NCBI RefSeq assembly: GCF_002443255.2
Contig: NW_019211454.1
Location: forward strand, 20,117,037 to 20,181,036
Direction of reading: 5' to 3'
Source: Varroa destructor
Taxonomy: Eukaryota > Arthropoda > Arachnida > Mesostigmata > Varroidae
Length of the DNA: 64,000 nt
In this document: piece after piece, positions 25,301 through 43,037 of the stretch
Layout of the letters: each line of letters begins with the position of its first letter
Numbering within the stretch: the stretch's first letter is position 1
Notes under the pieces: generated by a model
What the model was told of the DNA's origin: nothing
Seen by the model: the letters and a program-made list of their open reading frames with translations, nothing else
Database searches by the model: none
Program-made: the position numbers and the translations under genes

Positions 25301-28300
25301 TCTCTCTCAAGGACTAAAAGACTCTTCAAAAAAGATTGGTCAGATTATTAGAAAAATAGATTTTACACCAGGCAAGTTTACATTCAAACAATAATTTATG
25401 TTTAGGCGTCGCGTATATGAAGGAATGTCTATATTGTAATGCATTTTATATTAGCATGAAGCTCATGAATCTAGCCTGGAGAAGGCATATGTTCTAGCAC
25501 GAAATTCAACAGTCAAAAATTTAATAATTCGCTGAATAAAAACATTGATGTTCGGGCAAAACGTTTGGTATTTATAGCTAGTATCCAGAAGGAAATAATA
25601 TTGTTGTTCTAATAGACATAGTTAAGTCTAACCTGGAATGGCTGTTAAACAGTACATTATACATCTACGCCAGATGCACTTACATAAACATCGTTAGATA
25701 CAATTTTTCGTTGGTTGGCTGTATTTCATTCTATTAGTATTGAGCATTCATTTTTTATTTCAACCGCCTGAGCTGTTGGCTAAACCTGCATTGAGCCTTC
25801 TGATGTACCTGCGTAGAGAATAGCCTAATCTAGGCAAAGAATTTGAGAATTCTCAAATGACAACAAGTGCTACTGTGATAGGCTGCCAAGCAACGAACTG
25901 TTGAAAAAATGGGGTCTGTAACGATGCGATGGGCTGATAGTCCCAGGAACAAATTTTCGTTCTTAGTTACAACGATATAAGAGCCACGGTTTTTTACTTT
26001 AAGGACAGATCTTAAATCTATAAGTCCAAACACAAAACTAAGTAATCAAGTGTCTTGAGTTTCATGTACTGGTTATGGTAACAGAGAACAAATAAGTTCA
26101 GGGTTTGTCAGAAAGCCTATAAAAATGTATTAGAAACGACGTATATTAGACAATAGTATAACAAATCAAGCGCCTCATCTGATTTTATGTAAGATTGCTG
26201 CTTAAACGGTGATGTTAACTTTATAAATTATCTTTACAAGTAGTTACGAAGAGTAGATTTAATTGAAATATACTGCTGTAGCATAATTTGAGGCATCTTC
26301 TTACAGGCATTAAAGGGCTCTTTATAAAACTTCTGGCTATTCGTAACTTCAAATTCCGTTTTATTATAGCTATTATCAGTTATTAGACACTGGTATCCTA
26401 TATATATTATATATGATACTTATATATGCATATAATATATATATATACATAATATTTAATATACTTAGAATGAATTGTACACGAACACATTGTATGTTGT
26501 TAATGGATGTTCTAGAAAAAAAAAAGTTACTTGTTCACTGCAGGATCTATACTGGTGTGTTCATTAAAAATTTTAACTCACTATTGTGGAATTAAAGTGT
26601 ATGAAGTTTTGCTTTCTGTAACCGAAATTATTGTCTTCCGGTGTGGCTTAATTAAAAAAGGAAACTTAAACTGTTCCATCTAATGGATGAAACACCGACT
26701 GCCGAGCTAGTATTAGTTCGTTTAATTTTAAAAACAGATATGTTTAGTCGCGTCCTGAAATACGTTAAGTATGTGTCGTTAGCGGGACTTGTAGTAGCAA
26801 TGGCTTATCTTTCTTAAAAAGAGGCTTGGCCGTCCATACCAGTCCAGCTGTTTAAAGGTGGTTGTTGAAATTGTGTTCTTATTTCGTTACTCCATTAAAA
26901 AAAACCCCTATCAAAGTCTCTTATTTCTGTTCGAGATAACAGTGTATATGTTGATGTGAAATTGAAGCAAAGACTAATACTACTTTGCTCATACGTGATC
27001 CCTGTTACGCTACCATAGTTGCCATCATTATTCGACTACATTGATTAAGCCTTCATAAGAACCTTGAGAAAGAGAGAAAAAGTGGTCAGGTAAACAATCC
27101 GAGTTCTTTCAAGAATCGGAGAAATTCATAAACACGCGTTGGTTCACAGCAGTCTAGAAATCGTAGCTGAAAATGTTCAGAATAATGAGGACGATGCAAA
27201 TGCTCGGTGAAACACCTTCTTTTTTCCTTGGAGATATCAAAGTTCATTATTAACTAAGGTGTATGAACAGCTGAAAAAAGACTTATTCAGCTCCAATGCT
27301 CTTGTCTCGAGGGAAATATTCTTGAATAATCTTAGTACAACTTACGTCGACCTTATAATAATTGAATTATGACCTTATCTCATAAACTGTAATATTTCTT
27401 AGGGGATCAAAGACAGGAAATCTATATATGAGAAAAATTGAATTTTTGAATCTCTGAGAAGGACTTTTCTGGGGATATTATCCAACAGTCGCAGGTTATA
27501 GTGTACCAGCATTCGCGGTATTCATATCTCTTGGCAATATTTTCTTAAGATGTTAACGGTTAGCTACCATACCGCAAACTAATATTTACGTTTAAACTAT
27601 TTACTTGCTACTGCACAGTTTACATGCACTAAGACCCCGCACTTCGACAACCTAAGCCGCCATTCGGAAGTACTTCGGACGCACTACGTTAAGTGATCGT
27701 AGGTAGTCCAGTAGTGCAAGTCTAATGACACAATTTGCATGTTTATATCCAGCTAAAACAGCTCGATATCGGCACAAACTAATAATATTCTAGGTAAGGA
27801 GATTAATTATTATACGCCAGTATAGTGATAGTAGATCGAAGTGGTCCTTATGGTGCCATTTTTTTCGCCCACCGTCTATATGTGATTGACCCACAGGTAT
27901 CATAGAAAATAGTTAAACCAAATATGACTTTGCATATTTTCAACAGTAGCTTGCAGTTGTAACGAGTTCATTATATTTCGTCTAGTTTATATCCAATTTC
28001 AAACCACACAGGAGTCACGAACAAATAAGCGAAGCTTAATCACGAATCCGATAACTAACTATAAGGAAGATATAGAAAAGAGGGCTATACAGGTCGCCCT
28101 ATATTTTTTTTAAGGAAACGTTAATTAAACATGTCTACTCTACAAAATGTTCGAAATGTTGAAGATAAATACAGATCAGAAATTAAGTTCCATTCGGGTT
28201 ATTAATTTTTTTCTTCGGTTCGGTTTCAAAGCATGGGGCTTTATGGAATTGCCAAGTACGGTTTTTGCATTTCGTCGAGGTTTTCCTCAACTATAAAATG

Positions 28301-29680
28301 GTAAAATAAGTAGTTCGTCTTTTTACTGTTTCGGCAATTAACTTGAGTCTTATATAAGAGTTGATAAGTTGTATTGCATGGCCATTCTAGGGGCTATATG
28401 AGCTCCTGCACCTCGAGCATTTATGGAACGGGATGCTGCCGATGCAGGAAAGCGAAGAAACTAAGTGGTTTTAGAGTATAATTCAGCCAATAATTCAGCT
28501 AATATATACGAAGTTAAGCTAGAGCATCATATTTTACTTTTTGCATTTGTTACTGTCAACATCGTATTGCATGTAGTTTTTTTTTGACGACCTTCTCAGT
28601 GTAATGCATCGTTTGGAGGAGATGGTGCTATTGGCGTACAACACATTGCGGTTAAGCACGATCATAAATTAGAATTCACTACCAATAATTATTTATACAA
28701 CATAATTAGTCAGGCATCACTGCTTTAAGGGATAGTGCGCACATTGTTACTGTTTATCGTTACATTTTGGACAAAACGAAACTTGGAAATGTGTCAGTGT
28801 TTGAGCCACCCAAAACACGGCTCCACACTGCGAAGCAGGACTTCGTATGGGTTTATGGTAGACAAATTTTAACCTGCCTAACTTAACATTAAATGATTAT
28901 AAAGCATAATATCTAAGTTAGAGTCACAGCTTTTTCCAAGAAGAAAGCTTTCTGGCTTCATCGTACGAAATTATCAGTAGCTCATATAGCTCTACCACTG
29001 GCCCATTTATATATAATCCAGGACATGAATGCCTTAAATTGATATTTTTTTTGTCGGAAACAAATCTTTTGTAGTAGACGAATTAGGCGACATAATAGAA
29101 GAGTTTTTGGCGAATATGCTTGATTTTTCTTCCGTGGCATCAGTTAATTTCAACGACAACGTTAAGCAAATGTGGGCCCATATAAACTCACCCTTTTCTA
29201 TCTCGTAGTCATTTGTGTTGATCGCAATTGCAATTAGAGTTGTCGATGTATCTATCTAACGCGTTCCGTTCTGTCGTTAACTCAGTGGTTTAACTAGCTT
29301 TTATTTTTTCTAATGTGTAAATCCCGGCTGATGTAATTACTTCGTTTGAAACAACTTCTTTTTTCTATTAAATGTGTTTCGATTAAAATTAGTTATTATT
29401 CTTTAGTTTAACAAACAAAATATGCATTTTTCAGTATTCAAAGGATGTCATGATTTTCAATTATAACCTAAGCACAAAAAATCTATAAAACACTTGAATG
29501 TAATGAACACGTTAGAAGACACACTCAAAGCAGAGGTACCTATACTCGAATCGTATTCTTGTATGAAGAGGTTTACTACAAGTCACAAAATGACGGGAAA
29601 TTACGTCCTAATAACTGATTTCAGTTATTAGCATAAGTTTAAGCGAACTGACAGTTTTATACCATTCTACTCCGCTGCAG
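22380..29680 (+). other. spacer or proposed first ALAD intron
   Basis: About 7.3 kb of AT-rich sequence without a recognisable gene. Open frames at 22960-23181 (-), 23697-23903 (+), 24479-24697 (+), 24969-25181 (-) and 25830-26033 (-) are unremarkable. A TA-rich tract lies at 26399-26452. Confidence 0.5.
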
Positions 29681-29686
29681 CCTACG

Positions 29687-29877
29687 ATGCCGTCGACAGG
29701 CAGCTTCTCGCAGCACCTCCACTCTGGCTATTTCCTACCAACGCTACGGGTGTGGCAGCAAAGCAGCACACAGCTACGTCCCGAGAACCTTATGTGGCCC
29801 TTATTCATCACTGACTCACCAGACGCCGAAGAGTCGATACCCAGTATGCCTGGAGTCTACCGATACGGCGTCAACAA
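29687..29877 (+). CDS. ALAD: ALAD (porphobilinogen synthase), coding exon 1
   Basis: ALAD condenses two 5-aminolevulinate molecules into porphobilinogen, the second step of haem synthesis, in the cytosol as a homo-octamer. Five exons here (29687-29877, 37918-38257, 38782-39001, 40962-41059, 43038-43202) join in phase to an uninterrupted 337-residue protein; human ALAD has 330. This exon encodes residues 1-63 plus two bases. It contains L-H-S-G-Y-F, P-L-F-I-T-D and P-G-V-Y-R-Y-G-V-N, all family-typical (human L-H-S-G-Y-F, P-I-F-V-T-D, P-G-V-A-R-Y-G-V-N). It ends with AA before GTAAGA at 29878. The ATG at 29687 is chosen because homology begins shortly after it. An AG acceptor (CCGCTGCAG) lies only six bases upstream, so the exon may begin at 29681 and the true start may lie in an upstream exon. 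Confidence 0.96.
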
Positions 29878-30103
29878 GTAAGATAAATGATAGACAATCG
29901 TTTAAAAACTGGATCAGCAGTGTATTATTGAATTGCCGACAAAACCGTAATGAGCTTAGCAAAATGGAGCTGCGCGTCTTGTATGGATGCTTTACTTTCG
30001 TATTTAGTTGAAAAATTTGGCCTTTACCTCAAGCAGAAATTAGGCAACTATCGTTAATGTCTCCTAAAAAGATCACGTGATTCGTGCAGAAAACATCCGG
30101 TTT

Positions 30104-30109
<6 letters not shown>

Positions 30110-30140
<31 letters not shown>
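30110..30140. repeat. (TA)n microsatellite
   Basis: About fifteen TA dinucleotides within the first main ALAD intron, some 230 bases after exon 1. Confidence 0.95.
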
Positions 30141-30142
<2 letters not shown>

Positions 30143-33113
30143 AAAAACTCAGTTGATGCCGGAAAGTAGAAGGTTCATTAAATTTACGGAATTACTTAGT
30201 TGAATTACGGAAAAATAAATCAAGTCCAGGAGATCATAGAATCTTTAGTAAAATAAATTACAGTTAGCCAATACACACCTCAAAGTTTCCAGAAGCAACA
30301 AAATAGGCTTTATTTGGTTCATGACTGTATAACAAGTCCATGCTGATTCGTGTTTTGCTTTTTTGTGTTCAGCTTAGAATCTTCTTAGGCTTAATAGTTT
30401 CATTAAAGTTGTTGCCTATTATATACCACTTATTGTTCTAAAATGATGGATTTCCATATCATGGGCCATCCGTAGGTTTCCTCCGTAGGTATCAACATTC
30501 AATCGAAATTTTTATCAAAGACCTCAACGGATCTTCACGGAAGTATGTTTTTGAAAATGTTAGGGTCATTAGAAAGCTAACTGTTAATATCTATATGTCC
30601 GCCATATAGACATTAATATTAGACGACATATATATGTATATATATCCGTCACGATATTTGATTTAACCATTGATAGGCCCTTAAAAATACACGATTTCAA
30701 CGTAATTTGTCAAAGGATAAAACTCACAAAGTTGGTTCTACTTGGTCTACTAATACTATTGTAAAAGCAATATTGACTTGGAAAATCCTTAGATGGTTAA
30801 ACAGTAGTGAGTATTGCTTTTCCCAAGAAATATGTTTTTACGTTTGACTGTGTGTAGGCGTCGATAACGGCAGAATGTGGTAAAAATCGGTTCAATAAAG
30901 GATCAAGTGTTAGAAAATCCTCACTGCTTTTCCGCGCACGCATTATGTTATCCGATGTGCTCCTCTGAGCTCGTAAGCCCTTAAGAAAACTGCCGGACGC
31001 CGACAACGAAGCGACGATGAGAGTATCCTTTTATGAAGAAGGAAAAAACTGAGCAGGGGAGTAATAGAAAGAGTAAATAGAGTAAAGGCTGTGGAAAAAA
31101 CTGTTATAGTTTAAAAGCTTGGTTTGACACTTGAAAGTTGTTAGTTGATACACGAGCACCGCGCATCAGTTTTTTTGCGATAATTTTGTAAATCAGAACA
31201 GTTAAAAACTGAGAAATATTCTATCTCTAAGAAATTGCTTTCAAAAGTTGGTACAGATTGTACTGGCCGAGGGTTCCGGATGTATGACTACGAAATCGGG
31301 GGTTTAGCATTTAGCCGAAGCTGAATTAATCTGAATTAATTAATTGATATTAGTTAAATTTGCGGCCAAGGTTTATCGCGCAAGGACGCTGGTCTCACGC
31401 TGCATAACGTAAAAAGCTCTTTAACGCGGTAGTGTTGTTAAAGGGTTCTAGATCTAGAAAAGGATATATTTAGCGGTTGTATTATTAAGCCAACTCTAGT
31501 AGAATAGCATAGACCGTGAAAAAATGAAAGCCGCTACATGGAAGACTTAGTATATGATGGCTAGCAGAATTACACTCGACGAAAAACTAGTCTAACCTAT
31601 TTTCTTTCCCGTGCCTTGTTTAAAGAGTACAGTTTTGTCGAAAATTTGACACTTTTAAGTTGCAGCTATAGGCATTAAGTAATTGTTTACGGTGGTGGCG
31701 GGAACTATTGCCAGTGAAAATAGCAGCCCCTGAAAGTGACGACCTGAGGGGAGCAGCATGTGCTTAGTTAGGGGAATTTTCATTGTTGATGCAAGTTAAC
31801 TCGTAAAAGGCTAACGCAAGGTGAATATCGCAAACAAACTTTAAATCAACCGTTTTATGATGCGTATGGGACAAATGCCTTAACGCGGTGAATTTCCTTT
31901 TTGCATTTTAACTGAAGTCGTTGAACTTATGTTACTCAGATAACTTTCCTGTCAACTTCAACCTTTTGAATCAAATATTGGATCCAAAGAGAGTTGGTAT
32001 TTCTTTTTACTATCAGTATAAGTTCTGACGACATGTAGTATAAGGCGATAAGTTGTCATTTGTTAATAGTTCTCATAGTTACTGATCAAATAATATTTGT
32101 TCCTTGGAAGACGAAATTTTCCATAATAAACTTTAACTTCAGATATTTACAGACTCTTATAAGGTCTGTAGGAACAGGCAATGAGTTTGGTCTGGCTATC
32201 TAATCACAAGCATTCAGAGGCTTGTTCGGTGCCCAGCATATGTTCTGTACTACATTACAGTAAAAAATAAACCCAATTTCGTGCTTGATATGTTGTTTTG
32301 CGTAAGGTACCTAAGCGTGGCAGTAGCGAAAGAATCATCTATTTTGATAGACACTTCTAACATACATATATAATAATAATAGACATACTTCTTGTCATAG
32401 TCCTCATTAGCCCCTATACTAGCCACAGTCAATGTTATGCTTTTCATAGAAGCTCTGGTAAAGTGGAAAATAACAAAGAGCCATCGAATCGTAGTCTTCA
32501 ACTCCAAGACTGTCCAACAGACGCCTACCGCTTTGTATCGACCGCCAAATTATAAGTCCGGATCGTGTTATGCTTTATAAATGATGAATGCGGAACAGTG
32601 TGCATGCATATCCTGATTCATTGTGCTTGAGGGTTTTTGCTCACTGAGGTGATTCCAATAAAATCGAGTGTCGACAATAGCTAATTACAACAGAGCTTTT
32701 TGTTCATTCATTCTGTACCGGCAATGAGTCGGTCAATGGCATAACTATACATACATCATCCGCATAATTAGACTGCTAAAGCCACCAGGTTTTTCCATCT
32801 TGTTTTTAAGGGATGGTGCTCCACCTTTTCTTGGGTTTCCTGTTCGTTTATTTCGTTTTGATCGGTGTTAGCGATACCAGTAATGTGATTTATAGGATAC
32901 ATAATGAACACTTGCTATTCTTCCCTGATCTTCATTAAATACTTATAAATTTTGCTCGAATTCTAACGTACGTGCCTCTCATTGCGGTGGTCGAACAAAA
33001 CGTTATCTGTGTCTTCCGTGTAATAATTTCAACCGATCCCTGAAATGCATTCATAAGTTTCGATTCCATTATTTTAGTTGACGACAGCGCGTTGCTCTGC
33101 CTTAGATTGTGTA

Positions 33114-33262
33114 TTGTCCCTGTAACAGCATAGTGGGTAACGTATCTGCGTAAAAATACGTGGTGGCCCAGATTCGAACCCGGGCATAAACACATTTCGT
33201 TTCGTGTTGGGAGTCTGCTGTCTGGGGGAAAGCGTAACGGCTACGCCGGACGTGAAACCTGA
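33114..33262 (+). repeat. tRNA-derived SINE, copy A
   Basis: The head is tRNA-like: GTCCC at the 5' end, an A-box-like GCATAGTGGGTAACG, then a B-box-like GATTCGAACCCGGGC. A non-tRNA body follows: CATTTCGTTTCGTG, GGGAGTCTGC, and GCGTAACGGCTACGCCGG. The same order recurs at 45478-45626 (-), 51155-51275 (+) and 62955-63103 (-). The four copies have diverged substantially, so the family is old. The anticodon arm is shortened here. It sits in an ALAD intron in sense orientation. The 3' tail and target-site duplications are not clear. Confidence 0.75.
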
Positions 33263-34499
33263 AACATTTTAGATTAAGCATTCTAAATGTATTGATCGCT
33301 TAACAGGATTGCAAATAACGACTTAATTAAATTTTAATAGTTTAAAGATGATTGCCCTAATGTGAATGGAGTCTTCTGTACTCTTAATTGTTCGATTTAC
33401 AGGACTTCTATTAAGAAGCCTGAGTCAGATGCACTCTTGCGTATCGGCGTACTGTGCTTTTATACCTGTGTGTTCGTTCCTGTGATAAATTTAAATTAGT
33501 CTCATTGAACCTCTGTTGTAGTTTTCATGACCTTCAGGATAAAGGGCTCTTGTTGCCACACGACTGTATGTAGTTTGTGGACACAGAGTAGAAGCATGTC
33601 TATTCTTCATCGAATTGAAATTGTAATTGTAAAGCGCAACGTTTTTTCAACAATTGCGTCGGCATAACATTTAGCAGAATAATCTGAGTTGTAAGTTTCA
33701 CAGTAGGGATGATCAGAGGTTCTAAATGTCGGTGATAAAAGAATCCGAAAATGAGATGACTAGTTGTTGTTACTTATTATATTACTTTATTTTTCACTCT
33801 TTTTAGACCGGCCTGGTGATATAAAGGAAGGGTTGGATAAGTAGCTAGTGAGTTATATCTGGATATATTTAATGTAAATCGGAATCTGTTGTGAGTAATT
33901 CGGAGCGATCATTAAAAATAAAGGTCATCCGTAAAATGAACGATACTTTCTATGTGAGACGAATGCGGAGTCATCATAAGTAGCAAGTTGTAGAGAGTGG
34001 GGGTCAAGAGCTTAATGAGTGGACTGGAACGTTTTTCGCTAGCGAGTCGAGATTGGCTGGCCAAATGGCTGCGGACTTAGCGATCTGAGCACAAGTGTTT
34101 GTTAGCTAAACAAGCGAGTAATTAAGTAGATAGCCTGCAGGAACCTATTAACAAGGAGATAAATGAGCTTATCTTTACACCGTCTAGTAGACATGCGTCT
34201 TTTTGAATTCCTCGGTCGGGTCTTGAAGGGCTCACGAGCCACTTGCCCCCGCCTTGCTTGTGGCAATCCCCAGAGCATTAGAAGCGTTGTTTTGAGCAGC
34301 ACCTTTTGCTACTACTAGCTTCTCTTTAATTGCGCTTAAAAGTGTGATGCACTCGAACGATGAGCCAGCTCATAAGCGACAACGTGTTCTCGCCGCAAAC
34401 TGACGCTAGACGAACCGAATTCCCCCCACTTCTCCTTTTCTACAAGGCAAACGCTGTAGGGCAGTATGCTTCAATCTGGTCCTTTTCAGTATTCCAGTG

Positions 34500-34920
34500 C
34501 GGTCAATGATTGTCCTTCACTATCGGCGTGATAAGCTGTACAAGTATACTGGCAGCACATAGAACACTAACAGATGTTCACCTTCACAGGCCTAGGCATT
34601 CTCATGCATGGCCTTGGCGAGATTCGGTCTTGCGGTTTGGGCGTTGCTTGTGGCGGCCCGACGCTGTCTCACTTGCTCTTTCGCTTGTTAGTCCAGTACT
34701 CTGGCACTACCTCACCCAACGACGGGCGACCAACCGGTTTTTCTCCTTCCTGCAGTCCTCCCGCAAGTCCGTGGCATAGCGACGGTCGTGCCGCAGTCTT
34801 TATAAACTGGGAAAGTAGTGATGGTTTGATGGACCGAGGGAGAGACGAAATCCTAAGACGATTATTGAGTGAAGCCACTGCTCCGCATCCAGGTAAACAT
34901 TCCAAACAAGCGGTTTGAGG
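34500..34920. other. GC-richer stretch in ALAD intron, function unknown
   Basis: Locally GC-rich sequence inside the intron, giving overlapping open frames of 78-114 residues on both strands (34574-34918 +, 34669-34905 -). None has recognisable domains. It could be an internal promoter, an old insertion or an untranslated exon. Confidence 0.3.
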
Positions 34921-37917
34921 TTGACCAGTGAGTAGCCATCAAATGCGTTACTGACTATGTAATTATCTGCTAGATTAATGGCTTTTGGGCTTTAACGACA
35001 ATCGCAATATCCAGCCGTGTGCGCATGTGGCCCAAGAGCTTACTTTGATTCATGTAGTTATGCATTTTATACTTTGACTGTTAAAGGAAATAGAGTCGTT
35101 CGAGTTCTACACGTGAAGTTGTGTGGCTACCCCACCTGGCGCTCTCTATACACTTGCTTAAGAACCAGGTGGTCTCATTTCAGTGGAAAGGTCGTACAGA
35201 AGATCACCGTTGCGTACCAAGCAGATCGTTTTTACGATTCAGGTTTTCGGTTGTGCCCCACGCAATGCATGGCTTCCGTGAAGGAACATAAAATCCGGCC
35301 GAAATTATTTAGCACTGACTTCTAACGCAGTATAAAAGTCGAGGCAGGTTACGAATTCGGGCAGCTAGTTAACACGAGCAGCCTGCTTACGCTCTTACAT
35401 AAACTCACAAATAGACACATACACGAAGGTATCGACTTTCACCGAGGGCAAAGGGCAAATTGTGCTGTAATTTTACTAAATCGTGAGTTTATTTTTACTA
35501 CACATAATAGCTATATGGATTAAATACCTATATTTTAACGAAGAATGAGTGTATAAAGCATATACGCGCGGACAACAATACCAACTTATGGGTACATAAA
35601 CGGATATTTTATAGAACTTTATGCTTTCTGCAAGTCTAAACACAAATCTAAGCTTCTACCTTAGAAAAAAATCGACCTAGCAAGAGCGAGATCTTGAGTT
35701 CAGTAACCAAGAGAAATTTAGTGATATCCTGTAATTCGTTAATCTTTTGCTGCAGGTACTTTTGACTTGTATACACAGTAGTAAATTTCCGACGACATTT
35801 AAACTGGCTTTCACGACTCCATTATAAAATAAAAGTTTTTAGAGGATTTTTCTATGGTAAGTAAGCATGGAACAATAGTGCTTGCGTAACACAAAACGTC
35901 TCTTGGAAGCGAATCCTACATAGTATTGCTGCTGTTCCGTTTTTAATAAAATTCCACTCCAATCAGCGAAAATCAGAGGGCCACATATTTGAGAATTACA
36001 CTAACATTTTATCGCTTAGTTCCTAGGAAACCTTTTTTACGGCAATTGACACTTAAACGGTGAGTTTTATGAGCTGTCCCTTTTACAGCCGCATTTGGGC
36101 AAATGATCAAAGTGAATATTGCATATTCAGGCTGGCTTTAAAAGTTTTGGGTATGAAGACTGTTTGGGTGTGGTTCCGTGACTAAAAGTTCGGCCACATA
36201 TCTGAGCCTTAACAACGCTCCACCAGTACGTGTAAACCGAGCATCAATAGATGATGACTGAACACCATCAGAATTCACGGAATTGTTATCGAAGTTTTCG
36301 GTTACTAGCAGGGTCTGTTGCTGCTTTCTGAATGTGAGCCCTTAAAGGTTTAGAATTTGCAACTACACCTTACTGTATCTCCTACTCTTAAAAGTACCTT
36401 ACCTATTGTCATATATTAAGGACATCCAATTATTTTTATCGCATCCTTAATTTTTGAGATAATGAAGGTGAGAGAAGCTTACGATGAGAAACTTGGACAC
36501 ACGACAATAACTGGTCCGTCATTTTTCTAGAATCCATTCTCTATTGACGTGTCTACGTTACTTGCTGGTGTGCTATCCTTATAGCTAACGAAGTAATTTT
36601 TTAGCGAATCAAACAAATATGTTATTTAGTTGATATTTGCAGCCATTATAGAGTATAGGGCAACTTAATGGTTAACTTATGTTAAATGTTAACATGTAAC
36701 ATTTGCTTTTCCGGGCAAACCTTATACTTATGATTTGTAAGGCTTAAGGAGAAAACTATTTATATGAGCTACCTTGTTGCACGTAGGAAGAAAATCAAAA
36801 ATAGGTAGGGCAAGTATATCCCGTTTGGCAGAAGGAGGATGCGAATTTTTTGTATGAGCCTATAAACACAACGAGAGAGAAATAATGATCACTCTACGCG
36901 AGCGGCAGATACGATGACGAATTGACCACCCATAGTTCAACTGTCATCTGACTTTTTTCAAAACTGTAGGCCCTCTTTTACGCCCTCATGCCTTAAATAT
37001 CAAACCTTTTCTACGAGCACACCGACCATATACTTGAAGGTAATTTGGTCCTCACCAATTGTACTATTTACTATATGCAAATCTTCTAGACCTAAGCTTT
37101 AAAAAAACTCTCGCACATTACTATTGGCCAGTCTATAGCTATGTGCCCATTTTGTGCGAACGCCCGGATGGCTTAAATTTTATTGCATTTGCTTTTTCAA
37201 AAGAAAATGCATTTAGTATTCTATCAGATCTGTTCGCATTCAATAGTCACCTAATGCATACTCTTTGTTCTTCTACAAAACTGTTAATGCTCATTCAATT
37301 TTTATTATATTATTTTTTCATCTTTTTTTAGTTATTTTGGATTTTCTTTTTTTTTTTAATTTAATTCTTTGTGCTGCTGTTAAACACCCTTTGAATGGCC
37401 TCTCGTCACGTTCCACCTCGTTGTTTTTCCAAGGCAGTTAAGCTGCGATTTTCGTTTTCATTTGGTCTTCTTTACTTTCTCTCCTGTACCTGTTCCTTTT
37501 TGAGAATGGACTCTTATCCTAAATAAGGCTTGTTTTCTCTGAAAACGTTTTACCTCACAAATGTAGCACTAGCTTTTTTGCGTTACCCAAAGGATCTCAT
37601 GATTTTACGACTCCAATTTGGAAATTGCACTTAATCGACAAGGTAAACGATGCACACCGTACAACAGTGGTTGAACCAGTGTTCACTGGCTTTGCAGCCA
37701 TACACGCGAATATGCACGTATTTCATTATTTATTCATTAAAGTTTCTCACATAGCTTTCGCCTGCACCATACCCAGCTCGAATGGTCGTGCCTTGTATTT
37801 ATTGTGTAGCTGATTTAATTACGTAGATCTAAGAATAAGTTCACTTATTACGCTTGTTCTGCAAGCCACATACAGATAAAAACCTACTAAAGTTATGACA
37901 AACTCATCTCGTTCCAG

Positions 37918-38257
37918 AATAGCGGATGCGATCCGCCCTGTCTATGAATTAGGCCTCAAATCGGTTCTGCTGTTTGGTGTCGTGGGCTTTGAGGGGAAGG
38001 ACACAGAGGCGTCGCTCAGTTCAGATCCTGACCGAAATCCAGTTCATGGTGCAATTCGCGTTATTCGGTCAAGTTTTCCTGATCTGGTGGTCGCTTGCGA
38101 TGTGTGCCTTTGCGCTTATACGTCGCATGGACACTGCGGAATCTTGTCTCAACAGACAGGTGTTATCGACATGGAGAAATCTGATCAGAGGTTAGCTCAA
38201 ATGGCGCTAAGCTTTGCGAGGGCTGGAGCACACGTCGTGGCTCCCAGCGATATGATG
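37918..38257 (+). CDS. ALAD: ALAD, coding exon 2 (zinc-binding cysteines)
   Basis: The first base A completes the split lysine codon after G-V-N. Residues 65-177 follow, ending P-S-D-M-M before GTAAGA in phase 0. The segment A-C-D-V-C-L-C-A-Y-T-S-H-G-H-C-G carries C127, C129 and C137, equivalent to the three zinc-binding cysteines of animal and yeast ALAD (human C122, C124, C132). This marks a zinc-dependent enzyme rather than the magnesium type of plants and many bacteria. The loop after L-L-F-G-V (about residues 86-105) is where family length varies. Confidence 0.97.
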
Positions 38258-38781
38258 GTAAGAAACTGAAAGGCAGGTGAATTTCGCCAACAGCAGTACG
38301 ACGTTAGCTTGCCACTTTTTCAATGTATATTTTTCACAAGCTATTCTCCAAAAAAGGACGCTTGGTCCAAAAGTAGTGGCCGCTCCTTCAGATATTCTCG
38401 TTTACCTACTAAATTTGGTTTATTGGATATTTAAAAATAATCCATTCATTCAAGTTGCATTTTGATCAGCACACATTACGATCCGGTCTTTCTGTGATAG
38501 CTTTTCCAAGACGGAATCAGGTATAAAGCCCTCCATATTTTTCATGCAATTCATTTACAGTAAACGCCTTTTGTAAGTAGATATATATTCTAGTGCAAAA
38601 TATGTGTTTCATAAACGATTAATACAAGTTGTTTGTTTATACGTGCTCGTGTAAATCAATGTGAACAGATACGCAGGCTTCACTCGACTTATGAACCTGA
38701 ATATTTCTTCCCTGTGCTAGTGGTTACCAGTTATAGGATACTGATCGATATAAGATGACCGCTACTCTTTAATGCTTTCAG
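38258..38781 (+). other. ALAD intron
   Basis: A 524-base intron from GTAAGA to the acceptor AATGCTTTCAG, phase 0. The open frame 38277-38465 inside it is not recognisable. Confidence 0.95.
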
Positions 38782-39001
38782 GATGGCCGTATTCTAGCGA
38801 TAAAGGACGCCTTATTCAAGGCTCAGCTGGGTAACACGGTGTCGGTGCTTAGCTACTCGGCAAAGTTTGCTTCCTGTTTTTATGGACCATTCCGGGACGC
38901 GGCGAAAAGTGCGCCAGCTTTGGGCGACCGTAAGAGCTACCAATTGCCACCTGGAGCCAATGGATTAGCAATGCGGGCTGTGCAAAGGGATATTGAACAG
39001 G
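38782..39001 (+). CDS. ALAD: ALAD, coding exon 3 (first active-site lysine)
   Basis: Encodes residues 178-250 plus one base. It begins D-G-R-I and contains [12 protein letters not shown] with K205 (human K199), one of the two Schiff-base lysines. The invariant F-Y-G-P-F-R-D-A, then Y-Q-L-P-P-G-A-N follow. It ends at G before GTAAGC; the glycine codon is completed in the next exon. Confidence 0.97.

Positions 39002-43037
<4,036 letters not shown>

Larger units (their letters stand above)
29878..37917 (+). other. ALAD intron, about 8 kb
   Basis: Bounded by GTAAGA and the acceptor CTCGTTCCAG, phase 2 on both sides. It holds a long TA microsatellite (30110-30140), a SINE copy (33114-33262) and a GC-richer stretch near 34.5-34.9 kb. 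Open frames at 34574-34918 and 35017-35325 (+) resemble nothing I know. Confidence 0.9.

Noticed and set aside
34574..34918. 114-residue open frame in an ALAD intron
   Set aside because: GC-rich stretch with overlapping frames on both strands and no recognisable motif.
35017..35325. 102-residue open frame in an ALAD intron
   Set aside because: Cysteine-containing but unlike any family I know; no splice or promoter context to support a gene.
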